NCBI GenBank assembly: GCA_963581225.1
Contig: CAUZMW010000094.1
Span: forward strand, 1-8,614
Length of the DNA stretch: 8,614 nt
From: SMWC01 sp963581225
GTDB taxonomy: Bacteria > Pseudomonadota > Gammaproteobacteria > Steroidobacterales > Rariloculaceae
Direction: 5' to 3'
Shown: one piece after another, positions 1 to 6,152 of the stretch
How positions within the stretch are numbered: the first letter of the stretch is position 1
Layout: each line of letters opens with the position of its first letter
Notes under the pieces: generated by a model
Told to the model about the DNA's origin: nothing
Seen by the model: the letters and a program-made list of their open reading frames with translations, nothing else
Database searches by the model: none
Made by a program: the position numbers and the translations under genes

Positions 1-102
1 CTTCGTCAGCGCCGCCGTCAGCGTCGTCTTCCCATGATCCACATGACCTATCGTCCCCACGTTCACGTGTGGCTTCGTTCGTTCAAATTTTACTTTGGAC
101 AT
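1..102 (-). CDS. tuf: Translation elongation factor Tu, N-terminal 34 codons (continues beyond the left edge)
   Basis: EF-Tu is the GTPase that brings aminoacyl-tRNA to the ribosomal A site. The visible 34 residues start MSKVKFERTKPHVNVGTIGH and contain the P-loop (G1) GHVDHGKT at residues 19-26, which binds the GTP phosphates; this is the characteristic EF-Tu N-terminus. The ATG at 102 is preceded on the minus strand by AGGGG about 8 nt upstream, a good ribosome binding site. The gene lies downstream of tRNA-Tyr, tRNA-Gly and tRNA-Thr on the same strand, the tufB arrangement of gammaproteobacteria, and is probably cotranscribed with them. The 122-nt leader between tRNA-Thr and tuf holds an AT-rich tract (about 186-198) that could be a weak internal promoter. 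The rest of the protein is outside the window, so completeness cannot be judged. Confidence 0.97.
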   Translation of the reverse strand, partial: MSKVKFERTKPHVNVGTIGHVDHGKTTLTAALTK

Positions 103-224
103 AGGAGTAACCCCTAAACCTCTTCTAATTGGACATTTATCTAGTCAGCTAACATTCGCCCTTGCGGTACTTGCGAGGACGCGTCTATATAATAATGTGT
201 CGAGTGAACCGATCTGCACAACCT

Positions 225-299
<75 letters not shown>

Positions 300-403
300 G
301 GGAAACGTTCGCGCCCGCCTTTGAGTCTTGCCCTGAGACCCTTCTTGAGTTCCTGTTTAAGTTACTCTCACTTTACGCCAGCGTGTGCCACCTCCGTGTC
401 CGA

Positions 404-477
404 TGGAGCGGGTGAGCGGACTCGAACCGCCATCATCAGCTTGGAAGGCTGAGGTTCTACCGTTGAACTACACCCGC
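404..477 (-). tRNA. glyT: tRNA-Gly(TCC)
   Basis: This is a 74-nt cloverleaf with encoded CCA. The acceptor stem GCGGGTG pairs with CACCCGC, with discriminator T. The anticodon stem CAGC/GCTG closes a loop containing TCC, which reads GGA and GGG glycine codons. The T arm is GGCGGTTCGAGTCCGCT. It is separated by 104 nt from tRNA-Thr and by 29 nt from tRNA-Tyr, as expected for a processed polycistronic tRNA transcript. Equivalent position and anticodon to E. coli glyT. Confidence 0.98.
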
Positions 478-506
478 CTTCCGTACCACACCCCCGCCAC
501 CGTTAC

Positions 507-591
507 TGGTGGAGGGGGTAGGATTCGAACCTACGAAGGCATAGCCAGCAGATTTACAGTCTGCCCCCGTTGACCGCTTGGGTACCCCTCC
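507..591 (-). tRNA. tyrU: tRNA-Tyr(GTA)
   Basis: This is an 85-nt class II tRNA with a long variable arm, as expected for bacterial tyrosine tRNA. The acceptor stem GGAGGGG pairs with CCCCTCC, followed by ACCA, so CCA is encoded. The anticodon arm CAGA-CTGTAAA-TCTG gives anticodon GTA. It is the first gene of the leftward tRNA-tuf operon, about 17 nt downstream of the predicted -10 element. Equivalent position to E. coli tyrU. Confidence 0.98.
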
Positions 592-608
592 GCGAACACA
601 AGCCGAGC

Positions 609-637
609 ATTGTCGGACCTAGGGTCAGAGGTGTCAA
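609..637 (-). promoter_or_regulatory. Sigma-70-type promoter of the tRNA-tuf operon
   Basis: On the minus strand a perfect -35 TTGACA (632-637) is followed by a 17-bp spacer and a -10 GACAAT (609-614; four of six consensus bases). The -10 is followed by the GC-rich GCTCGG, the kind of discriminator that makes stable-RNA promoters sensitive to ppGpp. Transcription would begin near 602, about 10 nt before tRNA-Tyr. Stringent control is an inference from the discriminator. Confidence 0.8.
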
Positions 638-968
638 CAACTGGTTTTGCCGGGATCTCCCGGGCCCAAAAACGAACTTCGCGACCGAGCCCGAATCGAT
701 CCGGCTTATCGGCGCCCCGTCCCAGCGCGGTGAGGGCGACATAATCGACTCCGCCGCCGTCCCGGAGGCCTCGACACTCGGCTTCAGGGCCGGCTGCGGC
801 AGATCTTGCCGCCCTCTACCCCGCAAGGCTAACAGGGCTTAAGGCAGAGGCGGCAGGACGCGATCCAGATCGGCTCGATGGGCGCTGCATCGACATAATC
901 TCGCCGTTTTCATTTCGCTTCAACCACGGGCATCCTTTACCGACGACAACAAGAGTCTGATCCCAAAT
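638..968. other. Gene-free stretch between the tRNA operon and the PilZ gene
   Basis: About 330 nt in which I can support no gene. Open frames here on both strands lack family features and any convincing ribosome binding site. Visible structure: an inverted repeat CCGGGA/TCCCGG around a 2-nt centre at 650-663; a hairpin GCGGCA/TGCCGC with loop GATCT at 796-812, without a T-run; and a 10-bp direct repeat CGACATAATC at 737-746 and 891-900. Each repeat copy contains CATAAT, a fair -10 match, but I see no good -35 at the right distance. The second copy could be part of the promoter for the PilZ gene (inference). Confidence 0.4.
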
Positions 969-984
969 AGGGAGGAACAGTCCA

Positions 985-1299
985 TTGGAACGACGTCTAC
1001 TCGAAAGAAACAAGGTATCCACCACCGTCTACCTGTCGGTACCGGGGGGGCGATTTCGTCGTTGCCAGGCCCGCAACCTATCCGCTATGGGCGTATTCCT
1101 CGAGCTCGAAGCCCTCGGGCTCCCAGCCGGATCGGTCGTCAACCTCGTGTTCGTCGTCAGCCCCGACGATACCGTGCGGCTACACCGCCGTAAGGCAGTG
1201 GTCGCCCATGTTGACGACGACGGCGCCGGGCTCCTGATGCAAGGTCGCGCCCGTTATAGCCGCCCGGAGAGCAGCCCCGCCAGATCCGAGTCTCTATAG
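985..1299 (+). CDS. PilZ domain protein, putative c-di-GMP receptor
   Basis: This is a 104-residue single-domain protein. PilZ domains bind the second messenger cyclic di-GMP and change conformation to act on motility, adhesion or secretion partners. Both signature motifs are present: RLLER (residues 4-8) fits RxxxR, and NLSAMG (31-36) fits (D/N)xSxxG. Between and after them run short beta-strand-like segments (15-20, 36-41, 51-58, 70-75) as expected for the PilZ barrel. The last 15 or so residues look disordered. The start is TTG at 985, chosen because AGGGAGGA (969-976) sits 8 nt upstream and no ATG start would keep the RxxxR motif. There is no signal peptide or membrane segment, so it is probably cytoplasmic. 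It precedes thrS by about 85 nt; the specific target cannot be inferred. Confidence 0.85.
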   Translation: MERRLLERNKVSTTVYLSVPGGRFRRCQARNLSAMGVFLELEALGLPAGSVVNLVFVVSPDDTVRLHRRKAVVAHVDDDGAGLLMQGRARYSRPESSPARSESL

Positions 1300-1325
1300 A
1301 CCGACCAGCTCCGCTACCGCCGTCT

Positions 1326-1339
1326 GCCCCCTAAGGGGC
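1326..1339 (+). promoter_or_regulatory. GC-rich hairpin in the thrS leader
   Basis: GCCCC-CTAA-GGGGC forms a perfect 5-bp stem with a 4-nt loop, 27 nt after the PilZ stop. No run of T follows, so it is a poor intrinsic terminator. It lies just upstream of the TACAAT element and could instead be an operator or processing site (inference). Confidence 0.3.
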
Positions 1340-1349
1340 TCACATCTCG

Positions 1350-1355
1350 TACAAT
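1350..1355 (+). promoter_or_regulatory. thrS: Possible -10 element of a thrS promoter
   Basis: TACAAT matches the -10 consensus at five of six positions and lies 28 nt before the thrS ATG. It is followed by a GC-rich discriminator (GCGCTCC). No good -35 is seen 16-18 bp upstream, where the GC hairpin sits. The predicted leader of about 22 nt is too short for the tRNA-like autoregulatory operator known from E. coli thrS. Confidence 0.35.
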
Positions 1356-1383
1356 GCGCTCCGAACGCGCGAGGCGGAGCAAC

Positions 1384-3321
1384 ATGCCGATAGTAACCTT
1401 ACCCGACGGTTCGAAAAAACCGTTCCCAGAACCCGTAACCGGCAGCGCCGTGGCGGCGTCGATCGGCGCCAGACTGGCGAAGGATGCCGTCGCAATCAGG
1501 GTCGATGGCACGCTCTGCGACCTGACCCTGCCGCTCGAGGACGATGTCAACATCGAGATCGTCACCAGAAGCTCAACTGAGGGGCTGGAACTGCTGCGGC
1601 ACGACGCCGCCCATGTCATGGCCGAGGCCGTCAAGGAGTTGTATCCCGATACCCAGGTCACGATCGGGCCGGCAATCGAAGACGGCTTCTATTACGATTT
1701 CGCCCGCGAGGAGCCATTTACGCCTGAGGATCTCGAAGCGATCGAGGCCCGTATGCGGGAAATTGTCAAGCGCGACGAGGCGATAGTTCGCGAGGTCTGG
1801 ACTCGCGACGAGGCGGTCGACTTCTTTACCAGGCAGGGAGAACTCTACAAGGCAGAAATCATCGCCGGCATCCCCGCGGAAGAGATGATCAGCCTCTACC
1901 GGCAGGGCGAGTTTATCGATCTATGTCGCGGTCCTCACCTGCCGTCTACCGGACGCCTCGGCCAGGCGTTCAAACTCACGAAATTGGCCGGCGCCTATTG
2001 GCGCGGAGACTCCCGAAACGCCATGTTGCAGCGGATCTACGGGACAGCCTGGGCCAGCGAAAAGGATCTCAAGCAGTATCTGCACCGGCTCGAGGAAGCT
2101 GAACGGCGCGATCATCGGCGGCTCGGACGCCAAATGGACCTGTTTCACTTTCAAGAGGAAGCCGTCGGCGCGACTTTCTGGCACGCCAAAGGCTGGACGT
2201 TGTTCCAGACGCTGATTGAATACATGCGCGCTCGTCAGGACGAAGCCGGCTACAGCGAAGTAAATACGCCGGAGTTGATGGACCGCGAGTTATGGAAGGC
2301 ATCGGGTCATTGGGAAACCTTTGGCGAGAATATGTTTACGATCCGCACCGAAGATGAGCGTGTCTTCGCCATCAAGCCGATGAATTGCCCGGGACATGTC
2401 CAGATCTTCAGAAACGATCTCCGGAGCTACCGCGATCTGCCGTATCGGCTGGCCGAGTTCGGCAAGGTTCATCGGTATGAGCCGTCGGGCGCCTTGCACG
2501 GCCTGATGCGCGTGCGTGCGTTTACCCAGGACGACGCGCATATCTTCTGTACGGAGGAACAGATCACAGCCGAGACCGGCGCCGTCTGTAAGCTCCTGCT
2601 GAATATCTATAGCGATCTAGGCTTCGACGACGTCGTGATCAAATTCGCCGACCGGCCCGAGCGGCGGGTCGGCGAGGATAGCGTCTGGGATCGGGCGGAA
2701 AGCGCGCTTAAGGCCGCGATGGAGTCGTTGAACCTGGAGTACGCCTACAACCCCGGCGAGGGTGCATTTTACGGGCCGAAAATCGATTTCGCGCTGCGCG
2801 ACGCAATCGGCCGGGAGTGGCAATGCGGCACGCTGCAGGTCGACCTGAACCTACCCGAGCGGCTCGGCGCGACCTACGTGGGCGAAGATGGCAATCGGCA
2901 CACGCCGGTGCTGCTCCACCGTGCAATCTTCGGCTCCCTGGAGCGTTTCATCGGAATTCTGCTCGAGCATTACGCCGGAGTCCTGCCGTTCTGGTTAGCG
3001 CCGCTACAGATCGTCGTCGCGACTATTACGTCGGACGGGGACGAGTACGCTCGCGAGGTCGCGGAAAAAGTACGCGCCGCCAGCCTTAGAGTTGAACTCG
3101 ATCTCCGCAACGAAAAAATTAACTACAAGGTTCGTGAACACAGCTTGGCGAAGACGCCCGTCATCATCGCGGTGGGTAACCGAGAGGTCGAAGCACGAAC
3201 CGTGTCGATCAGACGCCTTGGGCAGAAAGGCCAGAGGGTCGTCGCGCTGGACGACGCCATCTCGGCCTTCGCGGCCGAATCCGAGTCCCGGGCCACCACG
3301 GCGAATGTCGCAGCCGCATAA
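1384..3321 (+). CDS. thrS: Threonyl-tRNA synthetase
   Basis: This 645-residue class II synthetase charges tRNA-Thr with threonine in the cytoplasm (E. coli ThrRS is 642). Domains in order: N-terminal TGS domain (about 1-62), editing domain (about 63-225) that clears Ser-tRNA-Thr, catalytic core (about 240-535) and C-terminal anticodon-binding domain (about 540-645). Editing residues H73 and H77 (RHDAAH) and C181/H185 (DLCRGPH) are present. The catalytic zinc ligands C335 (MNCPGH), H386 (DDAHIF) and H512 (LLHRAI) are all intact. The start is ATG 1384, because MPIVTLPDGS aligns with the E. coli N-terminus MPVITLPDGS; the in-frame ATG at 1354 would add ten unconserved residues and overlaps the putative -10. 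GGAG lies about 5 nt upstream. The downstream neighbour is not infC, the usual partner in gammaproteobacteria. Confidence 0.98.
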   Translation: MPIVTLPDGSKKPFPEPVTGSAVAASIGARLAKDAVAIRVDGTLCDLTLPLEDDVNIEIVTRSSTEGLELLRHDAAHVMAEAVKELYPDTQVTIGPAIEDGFYYDFAREEPFTPEDLEAIEARMREIVKRDEAIVREVWTRDEAVDFFTRQGELYKAEIIAGIPAEEMISLYRQGEFIDLCRGPHLPSTGRLGQAFKLTKLAGAYWRGDSRNAMLQRIYGTAWASEKDLKQYLHRLEEAERRDHRRLGRQMDLFHFQEEAVGATFWHAKGWTLFQTLIEYMRARQDEAGYSEVNTPELMDRELWKASGHWETFGENMFTIRTEDERVFAIKPMNCPGHVQIFRNDLRSYRDLPYRLAEFGKVHRYEPSGALHGLMRVRAFTQDDAHIFCTEEQITAETGAVCKLLLNIYSDLGFDDVVIKFADRPERRVGEDSVWDRAESALKAAMESLNLEYAYNPGEGAFYGPKIDFALRDAIGREWQCGTLQVDLNLPERLGATYVGEDGNRHTPVLLHRAIFGSLERFIGILLEHYAGVLPFWLAPLQIVVATITSDGDEYAREVAEKVRAASLRVELDLRNEKINYKVREHSLAKTPVIIAVGNREVEARTVSIRRLGQKGQRVVALDDAISAFAAESESRATTANVAAA

Positions 3322-3345
3322 CATCAAACCAACAGAGAATCGTCA

Positions 3346-4200
3346 GTGCGTGTATTGAGTTTTGAACGAGATGGTCGGCCGAGCTTCGGCATTGCGACCA
3401 ATGGCGGAATCATTGACGCGGGCGCCAGGCTGGCGGCTGAATTCCCGGATCTGCGGGCGATCTTGGCGGCAGGAGCGCTCGATCGGCTTCGAGCCCTGGA
3501 GCCACTCGATCCGGATTGTGCCGAGGAAGACATCAGCTATCTTGCGGTCATCCCCAACGCAAACAAGATTCTCTGTGTCGGCATTAATTACATGGGGCAT
3601 ATCAGGGAGACGGGCCGTGAGCCGCCCAGTCATCCCGTGCTCTTCACTCGCTTCGCGGACAGTCTGGTTGGTCACCAACAACCGCTGGTCCGGCCGCGCG
3701 TCTCGGAGCACTTCGATTATGAGGGTGAGCTGGCGGTTATCATCGGCAAGACCGCTCGCCATGTGGCGCGAGAAGACGCTATGGACTATGTGGCCGGTTA
3801 TAGCTGCTGCAACGAAGGTAGTGTCCGTGATTACCAGTACCACACGATCCAGTTTACCGCTGGCAAGAACTTCTATCGGAGCGGCGGATTTGGTCCGTGG
3901 ATGGTGACCACCGACGAGCAGAATGATCCGACGCAATTTCATCTGCAAACGCGGCTGAACGGCGACGTTCTTCAGGACTCGTCTGTCAGCGATCTATGTT
4001 TCGATATCCCGCAACTCATCGAATATTGCTCGACCTGGACGCCGCTCGAACCGGGGGACGTGCTCGTCACCGGCACCCCGGGTGGAGTGGGCCGCGTGCG
4101 CAAGCCGCCGATCTGGATGAAACCGGGCGATGTCGTGGAGATCGATATTCAAGGCGTGGGCGTTCTGCGAAATACCATTGTCGATGAGGACCCGGCTTAG
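3346..4200 (+). CDS. Fumarylacetoacetate hydrolase (FAH) family protein
   Basis: A 284-residue member of the FAH superfamily, whose enzymes hydrolyse or decarboxylate beta-dicarbonyl and oxo-acid substrates using a divalent metal. The N-terminal 70 residues form the family's variable domain, followed by the catalytic fold. NYMGH (81-85) carries the conserved His. YEGE (125-128) supplies metal ligands E126 and E128. NEGSVRD (156-162) occupies the third-ligand region, with E157 where FAHD1-type enzymes have Asp. TGTPGGVG (242-249) is the conserved glycine-rich turn, and KPGDVVEIDI (259-268) is the usual C-terminal strand. The start is GTG 3346, 24 nt after thrS, with only a weak purine-rich site upstream, so it may depend on readthrough from thrS. 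Substrate is not predictable; ureidoglycolate-lyase or decarboxylase labels would be guesses. Confidence 0.93.
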   Translation: MRVLSFERDGRPSFGIATNGGIIDAGARLAAEFPDLRAILAAGALDRLRALEPLDPDCAEEDISYLAVIPNANKILCVGINYMGHIRETGREPPSHPVLFTRFADSLVGHQQPLVRPRVSEHFDYEGELAVIIGKTARHVAREDAMDYVAGYSCCNEGSVRDYQYHTIQFTAGKNFYRSGGFGPWMVTTDEQNDPTQFHLQTRLNGDVLQDSSVSDLCFDIPQLIEYCSTWTPLEPGDVLVTGTPGGVGRVRKPPIWMKPGDVVEIDIQGVGVLRNTIVDEDPA

Positions 4201-4205
4201 ACGCT

Positions 4206-4802
4206 ATGACCAGATCGGCCTTAGCCGGCTGGATAGCGGTCATCTCCGCATTGCCCGTCTCGCTGTCGGCTCAGGACACCGACTTGGACTGGATCGTTCA
4301 AGAAGAGCTCCAGGCGGGACGGATTATTGTCAACTTCGGTGACGATCAGCGGTATAGGGGACATATTCGGGCAGCCGTCCTGATCGATGCAACGGCAGAG
4401 TATGTCTGGGCTATTCTCGAGGATTGCGAAAATGCGCCCGAATACGTCCCGAATGTGTTGAGCTGCGAACTGATCGAGACGTTCGAGCAGGAGAATGCGC
4501 AGATTTTTCGTCAGCGCGTCAAACCCAGGTGGTACTTGCCGAGTTTCGATCACGAGTTCCGGGCCGACTACCAGCCGTACACCAGAATTGACGTCAGCAG
4601 AGTAAGCGGGCCGCTGAGTAAACTCGAAGGCACCTGGCGGCTCTTACCCCGCACCGGGGGCGGTATCATCCTGATGTACTTCCTGGACTTCGAGCCGGGC
4701 TTGCCCATTTCCAGATTGATCGTCGGCCGGATACTAGGGCATGACCTTCCCGTCATACTCGCTGCCGTACGCGATCGTGCCGAGGGCGTCTCTCCGCTGT
4801 GA
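4206..4802 (+). CDS. Secreted START/SRPBCC-like (polyketide cyclase/dehydrase-type) protein
   Basis: A 198-residue protein with an N-terminal signal sequence: hydrophobic residues 5-20, probable signal peptidase cleavage after SLSA (22), then QDTD. It is therefore expected in the periplasm. The rest resembles the SRPBCC/START fold, a deep hydrophobic ligand pocket: IRAAVLIDATAEYVWAILED (54-73) is the typical first strand and helix, followed by PEYVPN and a region of alternating strands, with GTWRLLPRTGGG before the last strand and the closing C-terminal helix (about 168-193). Ligand and function are unknown. ATG 4206 lies 5 nt after the FAH stop. GAGGA at 4186-4190 is rather far upstream (15 nt), so translational coupling is likely. 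It ends in TGA, which matters for the UGA codons discussed elsewhere. Confidence 0.75.
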   Translation: MTRSALAGWIAVISALPVSLSAQDTDLDWIVQEELQAGRIIVNFGDDQRYRGHIRAAVLIDATAEYVWAILEDCENAPEYVPNVLSCELIETFEQENAQIFRQRVKPRWYLPSFDHEFRADYQPYTRIDVSRVSGPLSKLEGTWRLLPRTGGGIILMYFLDFEPGLPISRLIVGRILGHDLPVILAAVRDRAEGVSPL

Positions 4803-4812
4803 CCCCGGTCAC
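4799..4812. repeat. Short inverted repeat over the stop codon of the START-like gene
   Basis: GTGACC-CC-GGTCAC is a 6-bp inverted repeat with a 2-nt centre that includes the TGA stop (4800-4802). No T-run follows, so I do not call it a terminator. It could be a protein-binding site or chance. Confidence 0.3.
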
Positions 4813-4928
4813 CTCAGCATCGAGAGGCGTTTGCTACCGTGGTTCGCATTGTGGACGCTACCACTCACATTTCGCCGCGCATTCTGATTCTCAAGTCCGA
4901 TTCTGAGTCGCACTCTGCGCCGCGCGAT

Positions 4929-5054
4929 GTGTAACTAGCGTTCAGCTAAGTCGTTGATCTATATTAAGATCGGTGGATCGCGGTGAGCCGCAGCGCGTGG
5001 CAGTGAGTTACACGAAAGTTACACGGTGCTATTGAGGTGGGGATAAGTCGTTGA
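4929..5054. repeat. Cluster of short direct and inverted repeats in the intergenic region
   Basis: AGTTACAC occurs twice as a direct repeat (5006-5013 and 5017-5024) with an 11-bp period, close to one helical turn. Its reverse complement GTGTAACT lies at 4929-4936. The 11-mer TAAGTCGTTGA occurs at 4947-4957 and again at 5044-5054, 97 bp apart. Inside the block, GATCT-ATATTA-AGATC (4956-4971) is a 5-bp inverted repeat in an AT-rich patch. The arrangement resembles an operator array or a partly duplicated extragenic element upstream of the small ORF at 5109. This 306-nt stretch (4803-5108) shows no coding potential that I can support. Confidence 0.55.
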
Positions 5055-5108
5055 GATACATGGATTATGAGACCGAGTTACTAAGGAATCCGGCATCATA
5101 ACCCGAGC

Positions 5109-5267
5109 ATGAACAAGAAAACTCGCAACCCGGCTGCGCGCTCTCCTCTGCTCAGAAAGGGCGGTCGCCATGAGAGATCGAAGTCCGCGAAAAGAATGAA
5201 GGATCGGAAGACGCTTCGCTCGGAAGTCGAGCAGATTGAGCGCAAGAAACCCGACGGCGAGACATAG
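5109..5267 (+). CDS. Small very basic protein of unknown function (52 residues)
   Basis: An ATG-to-TAG frame encodes 52 residues beginning MNKKTRNPAARSPLLRKGGR. It contains 18 Lys/Arg against 7 Asp/Glu, no Cys and no membrane segment; the second half (about 22-47) looks helical and charged. The composition suggests binding to nucleic acid or ribosomes, which is inference only. The PLLRKGG stretch followed by a His/Ser/Lys-rich tail reminds me of short conserved proteins in proteobacteria, but I cannot name a family with confidence. The ribosome binding site is weak: AAGGA at 5083-5087 is 21 nt upstream, too far for normal use, and CGAG directly abuts the ATG. It sits alone between the repeat cluster and the TonB-type gene. 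Confidence 0.55.
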   Translation: MNKKTRNPAARSPLLRKGGRHERSKSAKRMKDRKTLRSEVEQIERKKPDGET

Positions 5268-5422
5268 ACGGTAACTTCGCTACTTAGAGCTGCCGACTAG
5301 ACATAAGCTCTCCAGTTTCCCCCACCCGGCCAACCGGCCACGGGCTCCGTGAAACCAGTCACTGTAACTGTTTACTGCATTCCTTAAGGTGAACGTGCCC
5401 GACTACGTGAACCGGCATACCT
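5268..5422. other. Intergenic region before the TonB-type gene
   Basis: This gap holds an inverted repeat AGAGCT/AGCTCT (5286-5291 and 5306-5311, 14-nt loop), which might end transcription of the small ORF although no strong T-run follows. It also holds a tandem CCGGCC-AA-CCGGCC (5326-5339). I see no convincing promoter for the downstream gene. Confidence 0.35.
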
Positions 5423-6100
5423 ATGAAGCGAAGTATTCTGAGCATCGGCCTGGCTGTTGCGATTTTGGCGCTATTGGGGGCGCTAGTTCTCCACTCTCGC
5501 CCGATATCCGTCGATGTGCATGTCGCCCACCACGCGACAATTGCGGACCTCGAACGCGCTGCCGAGGATTTCACCGCTCTTTTAGTCAGCTTGAACTCGT
5601 CGTGGTCGAACGTACAGATTCCCGATGAAGGAGCTCGGGAGGCTCGTCAGATACTCTTCGAGGAATTCATTGGACGCGCGACCGAGACGATCGAATCCCA
5701 GGACACACAGGCCACGAAGACGTGGATTGAGGAAACTGACACGCTTGACGTCGATGCATTGAGGGTCAGTGAAACCGATGCATCGTTAACGGCGCGCCTG
5801 TTAGAGATGGAATCTCTGAAACCGATGCCGACCTCCAGCCTGGAGGCGATCGAGTTCGTGGCGGCGAGCTATCCTACTTGAGCGGCCGCCAGAGGAATCG
5901 AAGGCTGGGTGGATATCGAGTTCGTCATCATGCTCGACGGAACAACGCGAGACGTTGTGATAACAGAGGCGTCTCATGACGCGTACTTCCGGCGAGAGGC
6001 CATCGAGGCAGTGGAAAGATGGCGCTTCGAACCACGAATATTTATGGAACAGAGTATCGAGCAACGTTCCTATACTCGAGTTAGATTCGCACTACAGTAA
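5423..6100 (+). pseudogene. TonB-type energy transducer interrupted by an in-frame UGA
   Basis: Read through one TGA at 5879-5881 (codon 153), this frame encodes 225 residues. The N-terminus has one hydrophobic anchor (about 5-23, LSIGLAVAILALLGALVL). A charged helical periplasmic segment follows (about 40-135) rather than the proline-rich linker of classical TonB. The C-terminal TonB domain runs from VAASYPT (146-152) through GIEGWVDIEFVIMLDGTTRD, then the helix FRREAIEAVERWRFEPRI and a closing strand. TonB proteins couple inner-membrane proton force to outer-membrane transport. The UGA falls between SYPT and AAARGIEG, where relatives usually have a basic residue, so CGA to TGA is the simplest explanation. 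The truncated 152-residue product would keep the anchor but lose the domain that contacts receptors. ATG 5423 has only a weak ribosome binding site. Sequencing error or recent nonsense mutation are both possible. Confidence 0.75.
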
Positions 6101-6152
6101 CAAGCCTCCCAAGCCGCTGGACTTGAACGCCGGCGGTACGCATAGTGAGTCG

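Noticed and set aside
554..842. Overlapping 90-codon frames on both strands after tRNA-Tyr
   Set aside because: Both run into the tRNA-Tyr gene, both cover the operon promoter, and neither has family features or a ribosome binding site.
1354..1383. Upstream ATG as the thrS start
   Set aside because: The extra ten residues are not conserved, the codon overlaps a likely -10 element, and MPIVTLPDGS at 1384 matches the known N-terminus.
4799..4812. GTGACC/GGTCAC as a rho-independent terminator
   Set aside because: Only a 2-nt centre and no T-tract follow; the sequence after it is mixed.
5879..5881. UGA in the TonB-type gene as a second selenocysteine codon
   Set aside because: The position between SYPT and AAARGIEG is not redox-active in the TonB domain and usually holds a basic residue. 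The only downstream stem (CCAG/CUGG with a 12-nt loop) does not look like a SECIS. A nonsense change is simpler.
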